Notes: generated by a model not told the origin, from the letters alone. Positions 37,539 to 46,687 are shown, counted from the stretch's first letter. The stretch: DNA of 64,000 nucleotides from Candidatus Geothrix skivensis (GCA_016721195.1 JADKIO010000012.1:1-64000); one strand, 5' to 3'. Translations and numbers: made by a program.

Positions 37539-38618
37539 ATGCACCTGCCTCCCAAGCTGGTGCTCCAGGCCCTGGTGTGGGGAACGATCATCCTCGGAAG
37601 CCTGGTGACGGGCCTGATCCTGCTGGGGGCACTCATCCAGTTCCGGCGGGACCGCCAGAACCGCTACCGCATCGCCCGCTACCAGGCCTGGGAGCCCGCC
37701 CTCACCGACTACCTCTTCTGCGACGAGGACCAGCCGCGGCCCTTCCCGCAGGTGCCGGAGCGGGACAAGGGCATCTTCCAGGTGTTCCTGGCCAGGTACC
37801 AGGCCACCCTGGCCGGGCGGGAGGCCGAGGCCCTGCGGGAGTTATACCTCGCCCTGGGCGTGCACCACACCCTGCCCAGGCGCCTGAAGCACCGGCTGGC
37901 CTCGGTCCGCGCCCAGGCGGCCATGGAGATCGGCGCCTTCCGCGTGGCGGAGTTCCTGGGGCTCGTCGTACCCCTGCTGAACGATCCGATCCCCTACGTG
38001 ACCCACCTGGCCGCCAAGGCCCTCACCCAGAGCCAGGACCTGGCCTACGCCCAGCCGGTGCTGGACTGGGTCCTCGGCGAAGCGCGCTACCAGCGCGAGC
38101 GGCTGCTGCGGGTGCTGGAGGGCTTCGGCCCCGACCTGATGCCCTGGCTGGAGGCGCATCTGGAGCCCCCGGAAACCACCCCCAGACCCTGGATCCTCTT
38201 CGCCCTCCTGGCGGCCTCTCACCGCCACCGGGAAAGCGAAGAGCGGCTGCTGCAGTTGCTCGAAGTGCCGCACGTGGACCTCCAAGCCTCGGCGCTGAAG
38301 GCCCTGGCGGCCCTGGCGGATCCCCTCACCTACCCCAAGGTGGAGCCCCTGGCCCATCACGAGGCCTGGCCCCTCCGGGCCCAGGCGGCCAAGGCCCTGG
38401 GGCTCATCGGCGGTCCCGACGCGATCCCCATCCTCATCCAGATGACCAGCGATCCGGTCTATGAGGTGCGGCGCAATGCCGCCCAGGGCATGGCTGACCT
38501 GGGCCACGCGGGCACCTCGGCCCTGACCTGGCTGGCGGAGGACCCCACCGCCGACCCCTTCGCCCGGGACATCGCCCAGGAACGCCTGGAGTGGGCCGAT
38601 GAGCGGGGCCACCAGTGA
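37539..38618 (+). CDS. Membrane-anchored HEAT-repeat protein
   Basis: 359 residues: one N-terminal membrane helix (LVWGTIILGSLVTGLILLGA), a basic stop-transfer (RRDRQNRYR), then cytoplasmic alpha-helical repeats. HEAT/PBS-like units are visible as VAEFLGLVVPLLNDPIPYVTHLAAKALTQ, VDLQASALKALAALADPLTY, PLRAQAAKALGLIGGPDAIP and VYEVRRNAAQGMADLG. Such scaffolds mediate protein contacts. Sitting between the response regulator and the synthase, and overlapping the latter by four bases (GTGA), it is a plausible adaptor between them. No catalytic motif. Confidence 0.7.
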   Translation: MHLPPKLVLQALVWGTIILGSLVTGLILLGALIQFRRDRQNRYRIARYQAWEPALTDYLFCDEDQPRPFPQVPERDKGIFQVFLARYQATLAGREAEALRELYLALGVHHTLPRRLKHRLASVRAQAAMEIGAFRVAEFLGLVVPLLNDPIPYVTHLAAKALTQSQDLAYAQPVLDWVLGEARYQRERLLRVLEGFGPDLMPWLEAHLEPPETTPRPWILFALLAASHRHRESEERLLQLLEVPHVDLQASALKALAALADPLTYPKVEPLAHHEAWPLRAQAAKALGLIGGPDAIPILIQMTSDPVYEVRRNAAQGMADLGHAGTSALTWLAEDPTADPFARDIAQERLEWADERGHQ

Positions 38619-40039
38619 GCATCCGTGGCCTCATCACCGCCTTCGTCGAGTGGGGCATCCTGGCCTACTTCCTGGCCCTGCACCTCACCCACCTGTCCCT
38701 CATCCTGCGGGCCTTCTTCTCCATCCGCGGCTACCTGGAGGAGGTGGCCACGGACCGCCTGGACTCCGCCTTCGAGACCAGCCACTACAAGCCCATGACC
38801 CTCATCTGCCCCGCCTACAACGAGGAGGCGGGTGTGGTGCCCAGCGTGAACAGCCTCATCAGCCTGCGCTACCCGGAGTTCCAGGTGGTGGTGGTGAACG
38901 ACGGCAGCAAGGACGCCACTCTGGAGAGGCTCATCGCGGCCTTCAAGCTCAAGCCCAGCGCCCGGGTGCTGCGCCAGCTCCTGCCCACCAAGGAGGTGCG
39001 GGGCATCTACGAAAGCGCCTACGTGCCCAACCTGGTGGTGGTGGACAAGGCCAACGGCGGCAAGGCCGATGCCCTCAACTGCGGCATCAACCTGGCCCGC
39101 TACCCGCTGGTCTGCTGCATGGACGGGGACAGCCTCCTGGAGAACGATTCCCTGCTGCGCATCGCCCGCCCCTTCATGGACCGGCCCGACCTCGTGGCCT
39201 CCGGCGGGGTGATCCGTCCCCTGAACGGCTGCAAGGTCACCGCCATGGGCATCCGGGGCATCCACCTGCCCGCTTCCTGGCTGGCCCGCTTCCAGATCGT
39301 CGAGTACCTGCGCGCCTTCCTCTTCGGTCGGGTGGGCCTGGCCTCCCTGGACACCATGTTCATCGTGAGCGGCGCCTTCGGGGTGTTCCGGAAGGACCTC
39401 ATCGTGGAGGCCGGGGGCTTCGAGATCGCCACCATCGGCGAGGACTTCGAGCTCGTCGTCCGCCTCCATGGCCACCTGCGGGAGCGCCAGCGTCCCTACC
39501 ACATCACCCTCGTGCCCGATCCCGTCTGCTGGACCGAGGTGCCCGAAGAGGCCAAGGTGCTGGGACGGCAGCGGAATCGCTGGCAGCGGGGCCTCCTGGA
39601 GACCCTCTGGAAGCACCGCCGCATGTGGTTCAACCCGAAGTACGGCCGGGTGGGCCTCTTCTCCATGCCCTACTTCATCTTCTTCGAGGCTCTGGCCCCG
39701 ATCATCGAGGTGCTGGGCTACGTCGTGTTCGCCTGGTCCCTCTGGAACCACTCCATCAACAACGCCTTCGCCATCCTGTTCATCTACGTGGCCCTGCTCC
39801 TGGGGGTGCTCAACTCGGTGGTGTCGGTGGTGCTCCAGGAACTCAGCGGCCACCGCTACCAGGGCTTCAGGGCCTGGTCCCTGCTGCTGTTTACCGCCGT
39901 GGCCGAGAACTTCGGCTACCGCCAGATGACCGTGTGGTGGCGCCTGCAGGGCACCGTCGACTGGTTTCGCGGCAAGGAGGGCTGGGGCCACATGAAGCGC
40001 AAGGGCATCGGTCCCCAGCCGCCCACCGCCGCGCCTTGA
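38615..40039 (+). CDS. Processive family 2 glycosyltransferase (PgaC/BcsA-like polysaccharide synthase)
   Basis: 474-residue inner-membrane synthase that polymerises a sugar nucleotide and threads the chain through the membrane. One N-terminal helix, then the GT-A domain: LICPAYNEEAGV, VVVNDGSKDATLE, MDGDSLLEND (DxD), TIGEDFELVVRL (catalytic GED) and QRNRWQRG (Q-x-x-RW). Four or so C-terminal helices follow (FIFFEALAPIIEVLGYVVFA, FAILFIYVALLLGVLN). No PilZ domain. The motif set is that of processive GT2 enzymes; PgaC (poly-N-acetylglucosamine) is the nearest functional parallel because a deacetylase, glycosidase and TPR porin accompany it. The polymer itself is unknown. GTG start overlapping the HEAT gene. 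Confidence 0.82.
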   Translation: MSIRGLITAFVEWGILAYFLALHLTHLSLILRAFFSIRGYLEEVATDRLDSAFETSHYKPMTLICPAYNEEAGVVPSVNSLISLRYPEFQVVVVNDGSKDATLERLIAAFKLKPSARVLRQLLPTKEVRGIYESAYVPNLVVVDKANGGKADALNCGINLARYPLVCCMDGDSLLENDSLLRIARPFMDRPDLVASGGVIRPLNGCKVTAMGIRGIHLPASWLARFQIVEYLRAFLFGRVGLASLDTMFIVSGAFGVFRKDLIVEAGGFEIATIGEDFELVVRLHGHLRERQRPYHITLVPDPVCWTEVPEEAKVLGRQRNRWQRGLLETLWKHRRMWFNPKYGRVGLFSMPYFIFFEALAPIIEVLGYVVFAWSLWNHSINNAFAILFIYVALLLGVLNSVVSVVLQELSGHRYQGFRAWSLLLFTAVAENFGYRQMTVWWRLQGTVDWFRGKEGWGHMKRKGIGPQPPTAAP

Positions 40040-40093
40040 CGAACCGGCCTACCCCATTCATTCTTGTATTTCGATCTTTGGCAGTCTTAGACA

Positions 40094-40193
40094 GTTATCC
40101 AGAAAGGTGGAGGGAAAGGCCCTGTGAAACCTTGGCAACCTGCGACAGCAAGGTGCCAACTCCTGCCCGTGGCGTGTCCCCGGGGAAGATATC
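40094..40193 (+). ncRNA. SAM-I riboswitch upstream of the methionine operon
   Basis: Core conserved runs are AGAAAGGTGGAGGGA, GGCCCTGTGAAACCTTGGCA, GCAAGGTGCCAACTCCTGC and GAAGATA. The outer helix is GTTATC (40094-40099) with GATATC (40188-40193). This is the class I SAM aptamer. No terminator hairpin is visible in the 68 bases to the start codon, so control may be translational or use another fold. Turns off the operon when S-adenosylmethionine is abundant. Confidence 0.93.
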
Positions 40194-40261
40194 GAACCCT
40201 CACGGACTGACCCGAACCGACCTGGATGCCGATCAAAGGACTGCCCCTTCCTGGCGCTCCC

Positions 40262-42130
40262 ATGACCCCTTCCTCCTTCCAGCAAGCCCTCGACGGGGGC
40301 GAGTGCTTCCTCTTCGACGGGAGCACCGCCTCGGCGCTGCATGACCGTGGGATCACACTCCAGCGCAGCTTCGAGGAGTGCAACATCAAGGCGCCGGACC
40401 TGCTGCTGGCCATCCACGGGGAATTCCTCGCCGCCGGGGCCCAGGTGCTCACCACCAACACCTGGGGCGCCGGCCGGCTGAAGCTGGCGGCCCGGGGCCT
40501 GGAGGCCGAGCTCGACGCCATCAACCGCGAAGGGGTGGCCCTGGCCCGGCGGGCCATCACCCAGCAGGGCTCCCGCGCCTGGGTGGCGGGCTGCATCGGC
40601 CCCCTGGGCGTGCGCATCGAGCCCTGGGGACCCACCTCCTTCGACGAGGCCCGGGCCCTGTTCCGCGAACAGGCGGTCCCCCTCATGGAGGCGGGCTGCG
40701 ACCTCATCATCCTGGAGGGCTTCGAGGACCTGAACGAGATCCACCAGGCCATGATCGCCGTCCAGGAACTGGGGGATCTGCCCATCGCCGCCCTCATGAC
40801 CACCAACGAGGAGGGGCAGGCCCTCTTCGGAGCGGAGCCGGAGTGGTTCATCAAGCAGCTGGATACCTGGGGCGCCCACCTGGTGGGCCTCATCGGCGGG
40901 AACGGCCCCGCGCCACACCTGCGGCTGCTGGAGAAGCTCAAGGCCGTGACGGCCAAGCCCATCGTGCTCCAGCCCAACCCCGGCCTGCCCAACATGGTGG
41001 ATGGGCGCCTGATCTACGGGGCCAGCCCCGAGTACCTGGGCGGCTTCGCGGCCCGGGCCCTGGCGGCCGGCGCCCGGGCCGTGGGGGGCTGCAGCGGCAC
41101 CACCCCGGCCCACATCCGCGCCATGCGCGGCGCCTTCCAGCAGGAGCGGGCCTTCGTGCAAGCCGGTGGCGGCTTCGAGCTGAAGCCCCATGAGCAGCCC
41201 CAGCCCGAGGTGCCCTTCGCCTTCCGCAGCCGCTTCAGCCTGAAGCTGGCCCAGCACGAGTTCATCCACACCGTGGAGCTGGTGCCGCCCAGGGGCATGG
41301 AGTACGACAAGCTGGTGGCCAAGACCCGCCAGTGCCGGGCCCTGGGCGTGGACGCCATCAACGTGCCTGACGGTCCCCGGGCCATGGCCCGCATGTCCGC
41401 CCTGGCCACGGCGCTCATCATCGAGCAGCAGGTGGGCCTGGAGACCATCCTCCACTACGCCTGCCGGGACCGGAACCTCCTGGGCATGCAGAGCGACCTG
41501 CTGGGGGCCGCGGGCCTGGGCTTGAGGAACCTTCTGGCGGTCACCGGCGATCCCCCGAAGCTGGGCCCCTACCCCCAGGCCACCGCCGTCTTCGACGTGG
41601 ATGCCATCGGCCTGGTGAACATGATCAAGCGTCTGAACACGGGCCTCGATCTTGGCGGGGCCAGCATCGGCAAGCCCACCTCCTTCAGCGTGGGCGTGGG
41701 CGCCAACCCCGTGGCGGCGGACATGGAGCGGGAGAAGACCCGCTTCCGCTACAAGGTGGAGGCCGGCGCCCAGTGGGCCATCACCCAGCCCGTGTTCGAA
41801 CCCGAGAGCCTCTTCCGCTTCCTGGACTTCACCGAGGCCCTGGATGGCAAGGGGGGCCTGCCCATCATCGCGGGCATCTGGCCCCTCAAGAGCCTGCGCA
41901 ACGCCGAGTTCATGGCCAACGAGGTGCCCGGCGCCTACGTGCCCCCCGCCGTGCTGGTCCGCATGGCCAAGTGGTCTACGGCAGAGGACCAGATCAAGGA
42001 AGGGCTGGCGATCGCCCAGGAGGTCATCGAGGTGATCCGCCCCCGCATCCGCGGCCTCCAACTCTCGGCCCCCTTCGGCCAGGTGGAGCTGGTGGCGCCC
42101 CTGCTGCCCAAGCCGGAGCTGCCGTGGTGA
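40262..42130 (+). CDS. Homocysteine-methyltransferase-like / methylenetetrahydrofolate reductase fusion
   Basis: 622 residues from the start I prefer (MTPSSFQQAL); an ATG at 40226 would add 12 unconserved residues and neither has a good ribosome site. Residues 1-275 are a MetH-N-type methyltransferase barrel (CFLFDGSTASALHDRGI, VLTTNTWGAGRLKL). Residues 310-620 are a MetF-type FAD barrel reducing methylene-THF to methyl-THF (HEFIHTVELVPPRGMEYDKL, TGDPPKLGPYP, VGVGANPVA, QWAITQPVF). The zinc ligands of the first domain are largely missing: GLIGGNGP replaces GLNC and GGCSGTTP replaces GGCCGTTP. Same layout as YitJ of Bacillus. Supplies methyl-THF to MetH downstream. Confidence 0.88.
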   Translation: MTPSSFQQALDGGECFLFDGSTASALHDRGITLQRSFEECNIKAPDLLLAIHGEFLAAGAQVLTTNTWGAGRLKLAARGLEAELDAINREGVALARRAITQQGSRAWVAGCIGPLGVRIEPWGPTSFDEARALFREQAVPLMEAGCDLIILEGFEDLNEIHQAMIAVQELGDLPIAALMTTNEEGQALFGAEPEWFIKQLDTWGAHLVGLIGGNGPAPHLRLLEKLKAVTAKPIVLQPNPGLPNMVDGRLIYGASPEYLGGFAARALAAGARAVGGCSGTTPAHIRAMRGAFQQERAFVQAGGGFELKPHEQPQPEVPFAFRSRFSLKLAQHEFIHTVELVPPRGMEYDKLVAKTRQCRALGVDAINVPDGPRAMARMSALATALIIEQQVGLETILHYACRDRNLLGMQSDLLGAAGLGLRNLLAVTGDPPKLGPYPQATAVFDVDAIGLVNMIKRLNTGLDLGGASIGKPTSFSVGVGANPVAADMEREKTRFRYKVEAGAQWAITQPVFEPESLFRFLDFTEALDGKGGLPIIAGIWPLKSLRNAEFMANEVPGAYVPPAVLVRMAKWSTAEDQIKEGLAIAQEVIEVIRPRIRGLQLSAPFGQVELVAPLLPKPELPW

Positions 42131-42408
42131 GGGTCCACTTCCGCCTGGAGGACCTGCTGGTGGAGGCGCCGGCGGGGACCTCCCTGCAGGCCATCGCCGA
42201 TGCGGCCGGCGCCGACATCACCTTCGGCTGCCGCACGGGTTCCTGTGGCACCTGCCGCGTGCGCGTCGTGGAAGGCCTGGGACACTGCAGTGAGGCTGGC
42301 CCCGAAGAGCGGGACTTCCTCCAAGGATTGGACGCCCCCCCGGATCAGCGCCTGGCCTGCCAGGTCTGCGTCCACGGCGACATCGACATCGAATACCTGG
42401 GACTGTGA
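42127..42408 (+). CDS. 2Fe-2S ferredoxin
   Basis: 93-residue plant-type ferredoxin. GTG start at 42127 overlaps the previous stop (GTGA). Cluster ligands lie in FGCRTGSCGTCRVRVVEG (three Cys) and LACQVCVHGDIDI (fourth). Its position, coupled between a flavin-dependent MTHFR and MetH, suggests it carries electrons to one of them, either for methylene-THF reduction or for reductive reactivation of oxidised cobalamin. Which one is an open question. Confidence 0.85.
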   Translation: MRVHFRLEDLLVEAPAGTSLQAIADAAGADITFGCRTGSCGTCRVRVVEGLGHCSEAGPEERDFLQGLDAPPDQRLACQVCVHGDIDIEYLGL

Positions 42409-42409
42409 C

Positions 42410-45400
42410 ATGACGACCCTCGACGCCCTCCTCCTCGAAAAAGTGCTGCTGCTGGATGGCGGCATGGGCACGCAGATCTTCGCCCGGAAACCCACGCTCG
42501 AAGACTACGGCAGCGCGGCCCTGGAGGGCTGCGTGGACCTGCTGACGGAGCGACGGCCCCAGTGGATCCGCGAGATCCACGAGGGCTATTTCAACGCGGG
42601 CGCCGACGCCGTGGAGACCAACACCTTCGGGGCGAATCCCCTGGTGCTGGGGGATTTCGGGCTATCGGCCAAGGCCTATGACCTGAACGTGCAGGCAGCC
42701 TCCATCGCCAAGGAGGTGGCGCGCAGCTTCGACCGCCCCCGCTTCGTCATCGGCTCCGTGGGACCGGGCACCAAGCTCATCACCCTGGGCCATGTGAGCT
42801 ACGCCGATCTGCTGACCTCGTACCGGGTGCAGATGGACGGCCTGCTGGCGGGCGGCGCCGACGCCATCCTCATCGAGACCTGCCAGGACCTGGGTCAGAT
42901 CAAGGTGGCCGTGCGGGCCGCCCGGGAGGCCATGGCCGCGGCGAAACGCCGGATACCACTCTGGGTGCAGGCCACCGTGGAGACCACGGGCACGCTGCTG
43001 GTGGGCTCCGACATCTCCGCCGTGCTCACCAGCGTGGAGCCCCTGGGCATCGACGTGCTGGGCCTCAACTGCGGCACCGGCCCCGACGAGATGCATGCGC
43101 ATCTGCAGACCCTTGCGGAAACGAGCCCCTTCCGCATCAGCTGCCTGCCCAACGCGGGCCTCCCGGAAAACCGCGACGGCCAGGTGGTCTACCCCCTGGC
43201 GCCGGAACCCTTCGTGCAGAAGGTGCTGCACGCGGCCTCGGAGTTCGGCCTCGCCATCCTGGGCGGCTGCTGCGGCACCACGCCGGATCACATCCGGGCC
43301 CTGGCCCCGGGTGTGGCCAAGCTGAATCCCCCGAAGCGGACGCCCACCCTGGAGCGCAGCGCCGCCAGCCTCTACCAGAGCGTGGCCCTGAAACAGGAAC
43401 CGGCGCCCCTCATCGTGGGGGAGCGGACCAATGCCAATGGCTCGAAGAAGTTCCGGGATCTGCTGGCCGCCGAGGACTGGGACGGCATGATCACCCTCGC
43501 CAAGGAGCAGCAGCGGGAGGGCGCGCACCTGCTGGACCTCTGCGTGGCCTACGTGGGCCGGGACGAGGTGCGGGACGCCGACGAGCTGCTGAGCCGCCTG
43601 GTCTCCCAGATCACCCTGCCCCTCATGATCGACAGCACGGAGTTCCCGGTCATCGAGCGGGCCCTGCAGCGCTCCCCGGGCAAGTGCGTCATCAACTCCA
43701 TCAACTTCGAGGATGGCGACGCCAAGGCCCGGGCCATCCTCGGGCTGTGCAAGACCTACGGCGCCGCCGTGGTGGCCCTCACCATCGATGAGCGCGGCAT
43801 GGCCAAGACCCGGGAGCAGAAGCTGGAGGTGGCCAGGCGCCTCCACGCCCTGGCGGTGAATGAATACGGCCTCGATCCCGGCGACCTCATCATCGATCCC
43901 CTCACCTTCACCCTGGGCAGCGGCGACGAGGAGTTCCGCAAGTCCGCCATCGAGACCCTGGAGGCCCTCCGGCTCATCAAGGCCGAGCTGCCGGGGGTCA
44001 TGACCATCCTCGGCGTGAGCAACGTGAGCTTCGGCCTCAACCCCGCCAGCCGCCACGTGCTCAACGCCCTCATGCTCTACCACGGCGTGAAGCACGGCCT
44101 GGACATGGCCATCTTCAACGCGTCGAAGGTCATCCCCGTCGCCAAGATCGATCCCGAGGACCGGAAGATCGTGGAGGATCTTCTCTTCGACCGCCGCGCC
44201 GAAGGCTACGATCCCCTCAAGTCCCTGATGGCACGCTTCAGCCACCGCAAGGCTGCTGTCGTCGATGAGCACCGTGCTGACCTGCCGGTGCTGGAGCGGC
44301 TCCACCGGGGCATCCTGGACGGCGAGAAGCAGGCCATCCTGGCGGACGTGGACGAGGCCCTGCGGGACCACGATCCCCTCAAGCTCATCAACGAGGTGCT
44401 GCTGGGGGCCATGAAGGTGGTGGGCGAGCGCTTCGGCGCGGGCGAGATGCAGCTGCCCTTCGTGCTGGAGAGCGCCGAGGCCATGAAGGCTGCCATCAAG
44501 CGCATCGAGCCCCACCTGCCCCGGGAGTCCAACTACCAGAAGGGCCGCATCCTGCTGGCCACGGTGAAGGGCGACGTTCACGACATCGGCAAGAACCTGG
44601 TGGACATCATCCTCAGCAACAACGGCTTCGAGGTGAAGAACCTGGGCATCAAGCAGCCCATCGAGGCCATCCTCAAGGAGCTGGAGGCCTGGCCCGCGGA
44701 GGCCATCGGGCTGTCGGGCCTGCTGGTGAAGTCCACGGTGATCATGAAGGAGAACCTGCACTTCATGGAGGAGCTGGGCCTCAAGGTGCCCGTGATCCTC
44801 GGAGGCGCCGCCCTCACCCGGGCCTACGTGGAGGGCGACTGCCGCCGCAGCTACTCGGGCCCCGTGTACTATGCCGAGGACGCCTTCGAGGGGCTGCGGC
44901 ACATGCAGGCCCTGGTGGCGGGTGAAACCAGCGTGCCGGTTCCCGCCCCAGCCGCTTCCGCAGCTGGCGAGATAAAAATTCTTCATCGCGGGGCTGCTTC
45001 GGGACCCCTTTCGGCCCGGGGCCAAAGCAGCTGGGTGCGCCACGAGGCGCCCGTGCCGCAGCCGCCCTTCTGGGGGGTGCGGGAGCTGGCGGAGGCACCC
45101 GTGGACCTCTTCGAGCACCTGGATGCCTTCGCCCTCATCCGCAACCGCTGGGGCTTCAGCCAGGGCAGTCAGAGCGACGCGACCTTCGCGGCGGTGCTGC
45201 GGGACAAGGCCGTGCCCCAGCTGGTGCGCTGGAAGGAACGGCTCGCGGCCGAGCCGCTGTTCCAGCCCAAGGCCCGGTACGGCTACTTCCCGGTGCGGGC
45301 CGAGGGCGATGCCCTGCGCGTGTTCGACCCGGCAGACCCGGAGCGAACCTTGACGGTCCTTCCCTTCCCCCGCCAGACCACGGGCCGCCGCCTCTGCATC

Positions 45401-45832
45401 ACGGACTTCTTCCGCGCCGACCAGATGGACGTGTTAGCCCTCCAGGTCGTGACCCTGGGCCAGGCAGCCGCCGATCACGCGGCCAGGCTCCACCGGGAGG
45501 ATGGCTACGCGGACTACTTCGCCTTCCATGGGCTGGCCACGGAGCTGACGGAGGCCTATGCCGAGCGCCTCCACGCCCGCATCCGCCAGGAGCTGGGCAT
45601 CGCCGCCAAGGACTTGCCGGGCCGGGCCCTCTTCGCCCAGGGCTACCAGGGCTCCCGCTACTCCTACGGCTACCCCGCCTGCCCCGATCTCGAAGGCAAC
45701 GGCCCCATCCTGGACCTGGTGCAGGGAAGCGAGATCGGCGTCACCCTCAGCGAGTCCCACCAGATGGATCCCGAATACACCACCAGCGCCCTGGTGGCCT
45801 GGCATCCCCAGGCGCGGTACTTCTCGGCCTGA
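42410..45832 (+). CDS. metH: Cobalamin-dependent methionine synthase
   Basis: 1140 residues with all four modules. Homocysteine domain at 1-325 with intact zinc ligands (GLNCGTGP, GGCCGTTP). Pterin-binding domain at about 345-610 (VGERTNANGSKKF, LMIDSTEFPVIE). Cobalamin domain at about 640-880 with the cap helices and DVHDIGKNLVDI, whose His ligates cobalt. Reactivation domain at about 920-1140 with RYSYGYPACPDL, the SAM site. The linker at about 845-880 is Ala/Pro-rich. Start ATG one base after the ferredoxin stop. Makes methionine from homocysteine and methyl-THF. Intact frame. Confidence 0.97.
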   Translation: MTTLDALLLEKVLLLDGGMGTQIFARKPTLEDYGSAALEGCVDLLTERRPQWIREIHEGYFNAGADAVETNTFGANPLVLGDFGLSAKAYDLNVQAASIAKEVARSFDRPRFVIGSVGPGTKLITLGHVSYADLLTSYRVQMDGLLAGGADAILIETCQDLGQIKVAVRAAREAMAAAKRRIPLWVQATVETTGTLLVGSDISAVLTSVEPLGIDVLGLNCGTGPDEMHAHLQTLAETSPFRISCLPNAGLPENRDGQVVYPLAPEPFVQKVLHAASEFGLAILGGCCGTTPDHIRALAPGVAKLNPPKRTPTLERSAASLYQSVALKQEPAPLIVGERTNANGSKKFRDLLAAEDWDGMITLAKEQQREGAHLLDLCVAYVGRDEVRDADELLSRLVSQITLPLMIDSTEFPVIERALQRSPGKCVINSINFEDGDAKARAILGLCKTYGAAVVALTIDERGMAKTREQKLEVARRLHALAVNEYGLDPGDLIIDPLTFTLGSGDEEFRKSAIETLEALRLIKAELPGVMTILGVSNVSFGLNPASRHVLNALMLYHGVKHGLDMAIFNASKVIPVAKIDPEDRKIVEDLLFDRRAEGYDPLKSLMARFSHRKAAVVDEHRADLPVLERLHRGILDGEKQAILADVDEALRDHDPLKLINEVLLGAMKVVGERFGAGEMQLPFVLESAEAMKAAIKRIEPHLPRESNYQKGRILLATVKGDVHDIGKNLVDIILSNNGFEVKNLGIKQPIEAILKELEAWPAEAIGLSGLLVKSTVIMKENLHFMEELGLKVPVILGGAALTRAYVEGDCRRSYSGPVYYAEDAFEGLRHMQALVAGETSVPVPAPAASAAGEIKILHRGAASGPLSARGQSSWVRHEAPVPQPPFWGVRELAEAPVDLFEHLDAFALIRNRWGFSQGSQSDATFAAVLRDKAVPQLVRWKERLAAEPLFQPKARYGYFPVRAEGDALRVFDPADPERTLTVLPFPRQTTGRRLCITDFFRADQMDVLALQVVTLGQAAADHAARLHREDGYADYFAFHGLATELTEAYAERLHARIRQELGIAAKDLPGRALFAQGYQGSRYSYGYPACPDLEGNGPILDLVQGSEIGVTLSESHQMDPEYTTSALVAWHPQARYFSA

Positions 45833-45854
45833 CCTGAGCCATTTCGACAACTGG

Positions 45855-45881
45855 CCACTGGGTTCTTTGGCAACCCGGTGG
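45855..45881 (+). terminator. Hairpin after metH
   Basis: CCACTGGGTT and AACCCGGTGG pair around CTTTGGC, 22 bases past the metH stop. There is no U tract, so its ability to terminate unaided is uncertain. Confidence 0.45.
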
Positions 45882-46309
45882 AAGGGTCGAGTCCACATGA
45901 ACCCGAGGCTAGCGCACTGAACTGGCGAATGGGCCCCAGTCCCCTGGAAGGGGTTTGGAATCTTGACTGCGTCGTTCCGAGGGGTGGATTGCTCTCGGGT
46001 GTGCCCTTCCTGCCCTAAGAGAAGGCCTACCGTTCGGCGGCAAAAAAATACCGTTCGTGGAAATTTGGTGAACTGAATTTAAAGAAGGACGACGCTTGCG
46101 GAGCCCTAATCCAACCCACCATAGGAAACCCCATGCCCCGGGTCATGCTTCCGCTGTTTTGCCTATCCTTTCGGAGGTCGTGCATGAACACCGGCCTACT
46201 GATTTCCCATTCGTCGCTTCGGCGAGCCCGCAAAGGGCTGAGGAAGCTGGTCGTGTTGCCGTCAACCATCTTGCTTGAAAGAGTGGCTTACATTTTATAG
46301 GAGGGATTG
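45882..46309. other. Intergenic region upstream of the Cys-rich protein gene
   Basis: About 430 bases of lower GC than the surrounding genes, with no supported coding frame. It presumably contains the promoter of the 46310 gene. Small frames here lack ribosome sites and any recognisable motif. Confidence 0.35.
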
Positions 46310-46651
46310 ATGAGACTTGCTTTTTTGCCCCTTGCCTTGGTTTTTCTCATGGCGGGAACTTCTGCTCAAGCACAAGGCCACCCTGGCATTCAACAACCGA
46401 TCATGGATGGGTGTGAGGGAATGGTTCTATATGATGAGTCCGCCGGCCAATGGATTTGCCATGGGGAATCAGGTGGTGGTGGTGGAACAACCGCATGCGC
46501 TTTGTCTCTTTGCCCGGAATTCTGCGGAGTGAGGAATCCCAATGGCCCGTTAGGGTCATCGAAATGCATGGCAAAGGCTGTGACATGTGGCGATAACGGG
46601 AACAATTGCAAGTGTGCATTCGGACATAAGCCCATGCCCATTTCCGGGTAG
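46310..46651 (+). CDS. Small secreted cysteine-rich protein
   Basis: 113 residues. ATG at 46310 behind AGGAGG. Signal peptide MRLAFLPLALVFLMAGTSAQA, cleaved near AQA-Q. The mature part of about 90 residues has nine cysteines (GCEGM, WICHG, TACAL, LCPEFC, KCMAK, VTCG, NNCKCAFG) and a run of five Gly, suggesting a disulfide- or metal-stabilised mini-domain. No known family recognised. GC content is lower than the genome average here. It is followed 36 bases later by a second exported protein, with which it may act. Confidence 0.6.
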   Translation: MRLAFLPLALVFLMAGTSAQAQGHPGIQQPIMDGCEGMVLYDESAGQWICHGESGGGGGTTACALSLCPEFCGVRNPNGPLGSSKCMAKAVTCGDNGNNCKCAFGHKPMPISG

Positions 46652-46687
46652 TCAACGCTCCAGCATGAGTGAACACAAGAGGTGGCC

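Noticed and set aside
42662..45118. 818-codon open frame opposite metH
   Set aside because: The plus strand encodes a motif-complete MetH. The opposite frame is a GC-rich shadow with low-complexity His/Gly/Leu composition and no recognisable domain.
45855..45900. Third SAM riboswitch after metH
   Set aside because: CTTTGGCAACC resembles a piece of the aptamer, but the other conserved segments (GGTGGAGGGA, GCAAGGTGCCA) are missing. It is a simple hairpin.
46096..46278. 60-aa frame in the gap after metH
   Set aside because: No ribosome site, no signal or motif, and it lies in a promoter-like low-GC region.
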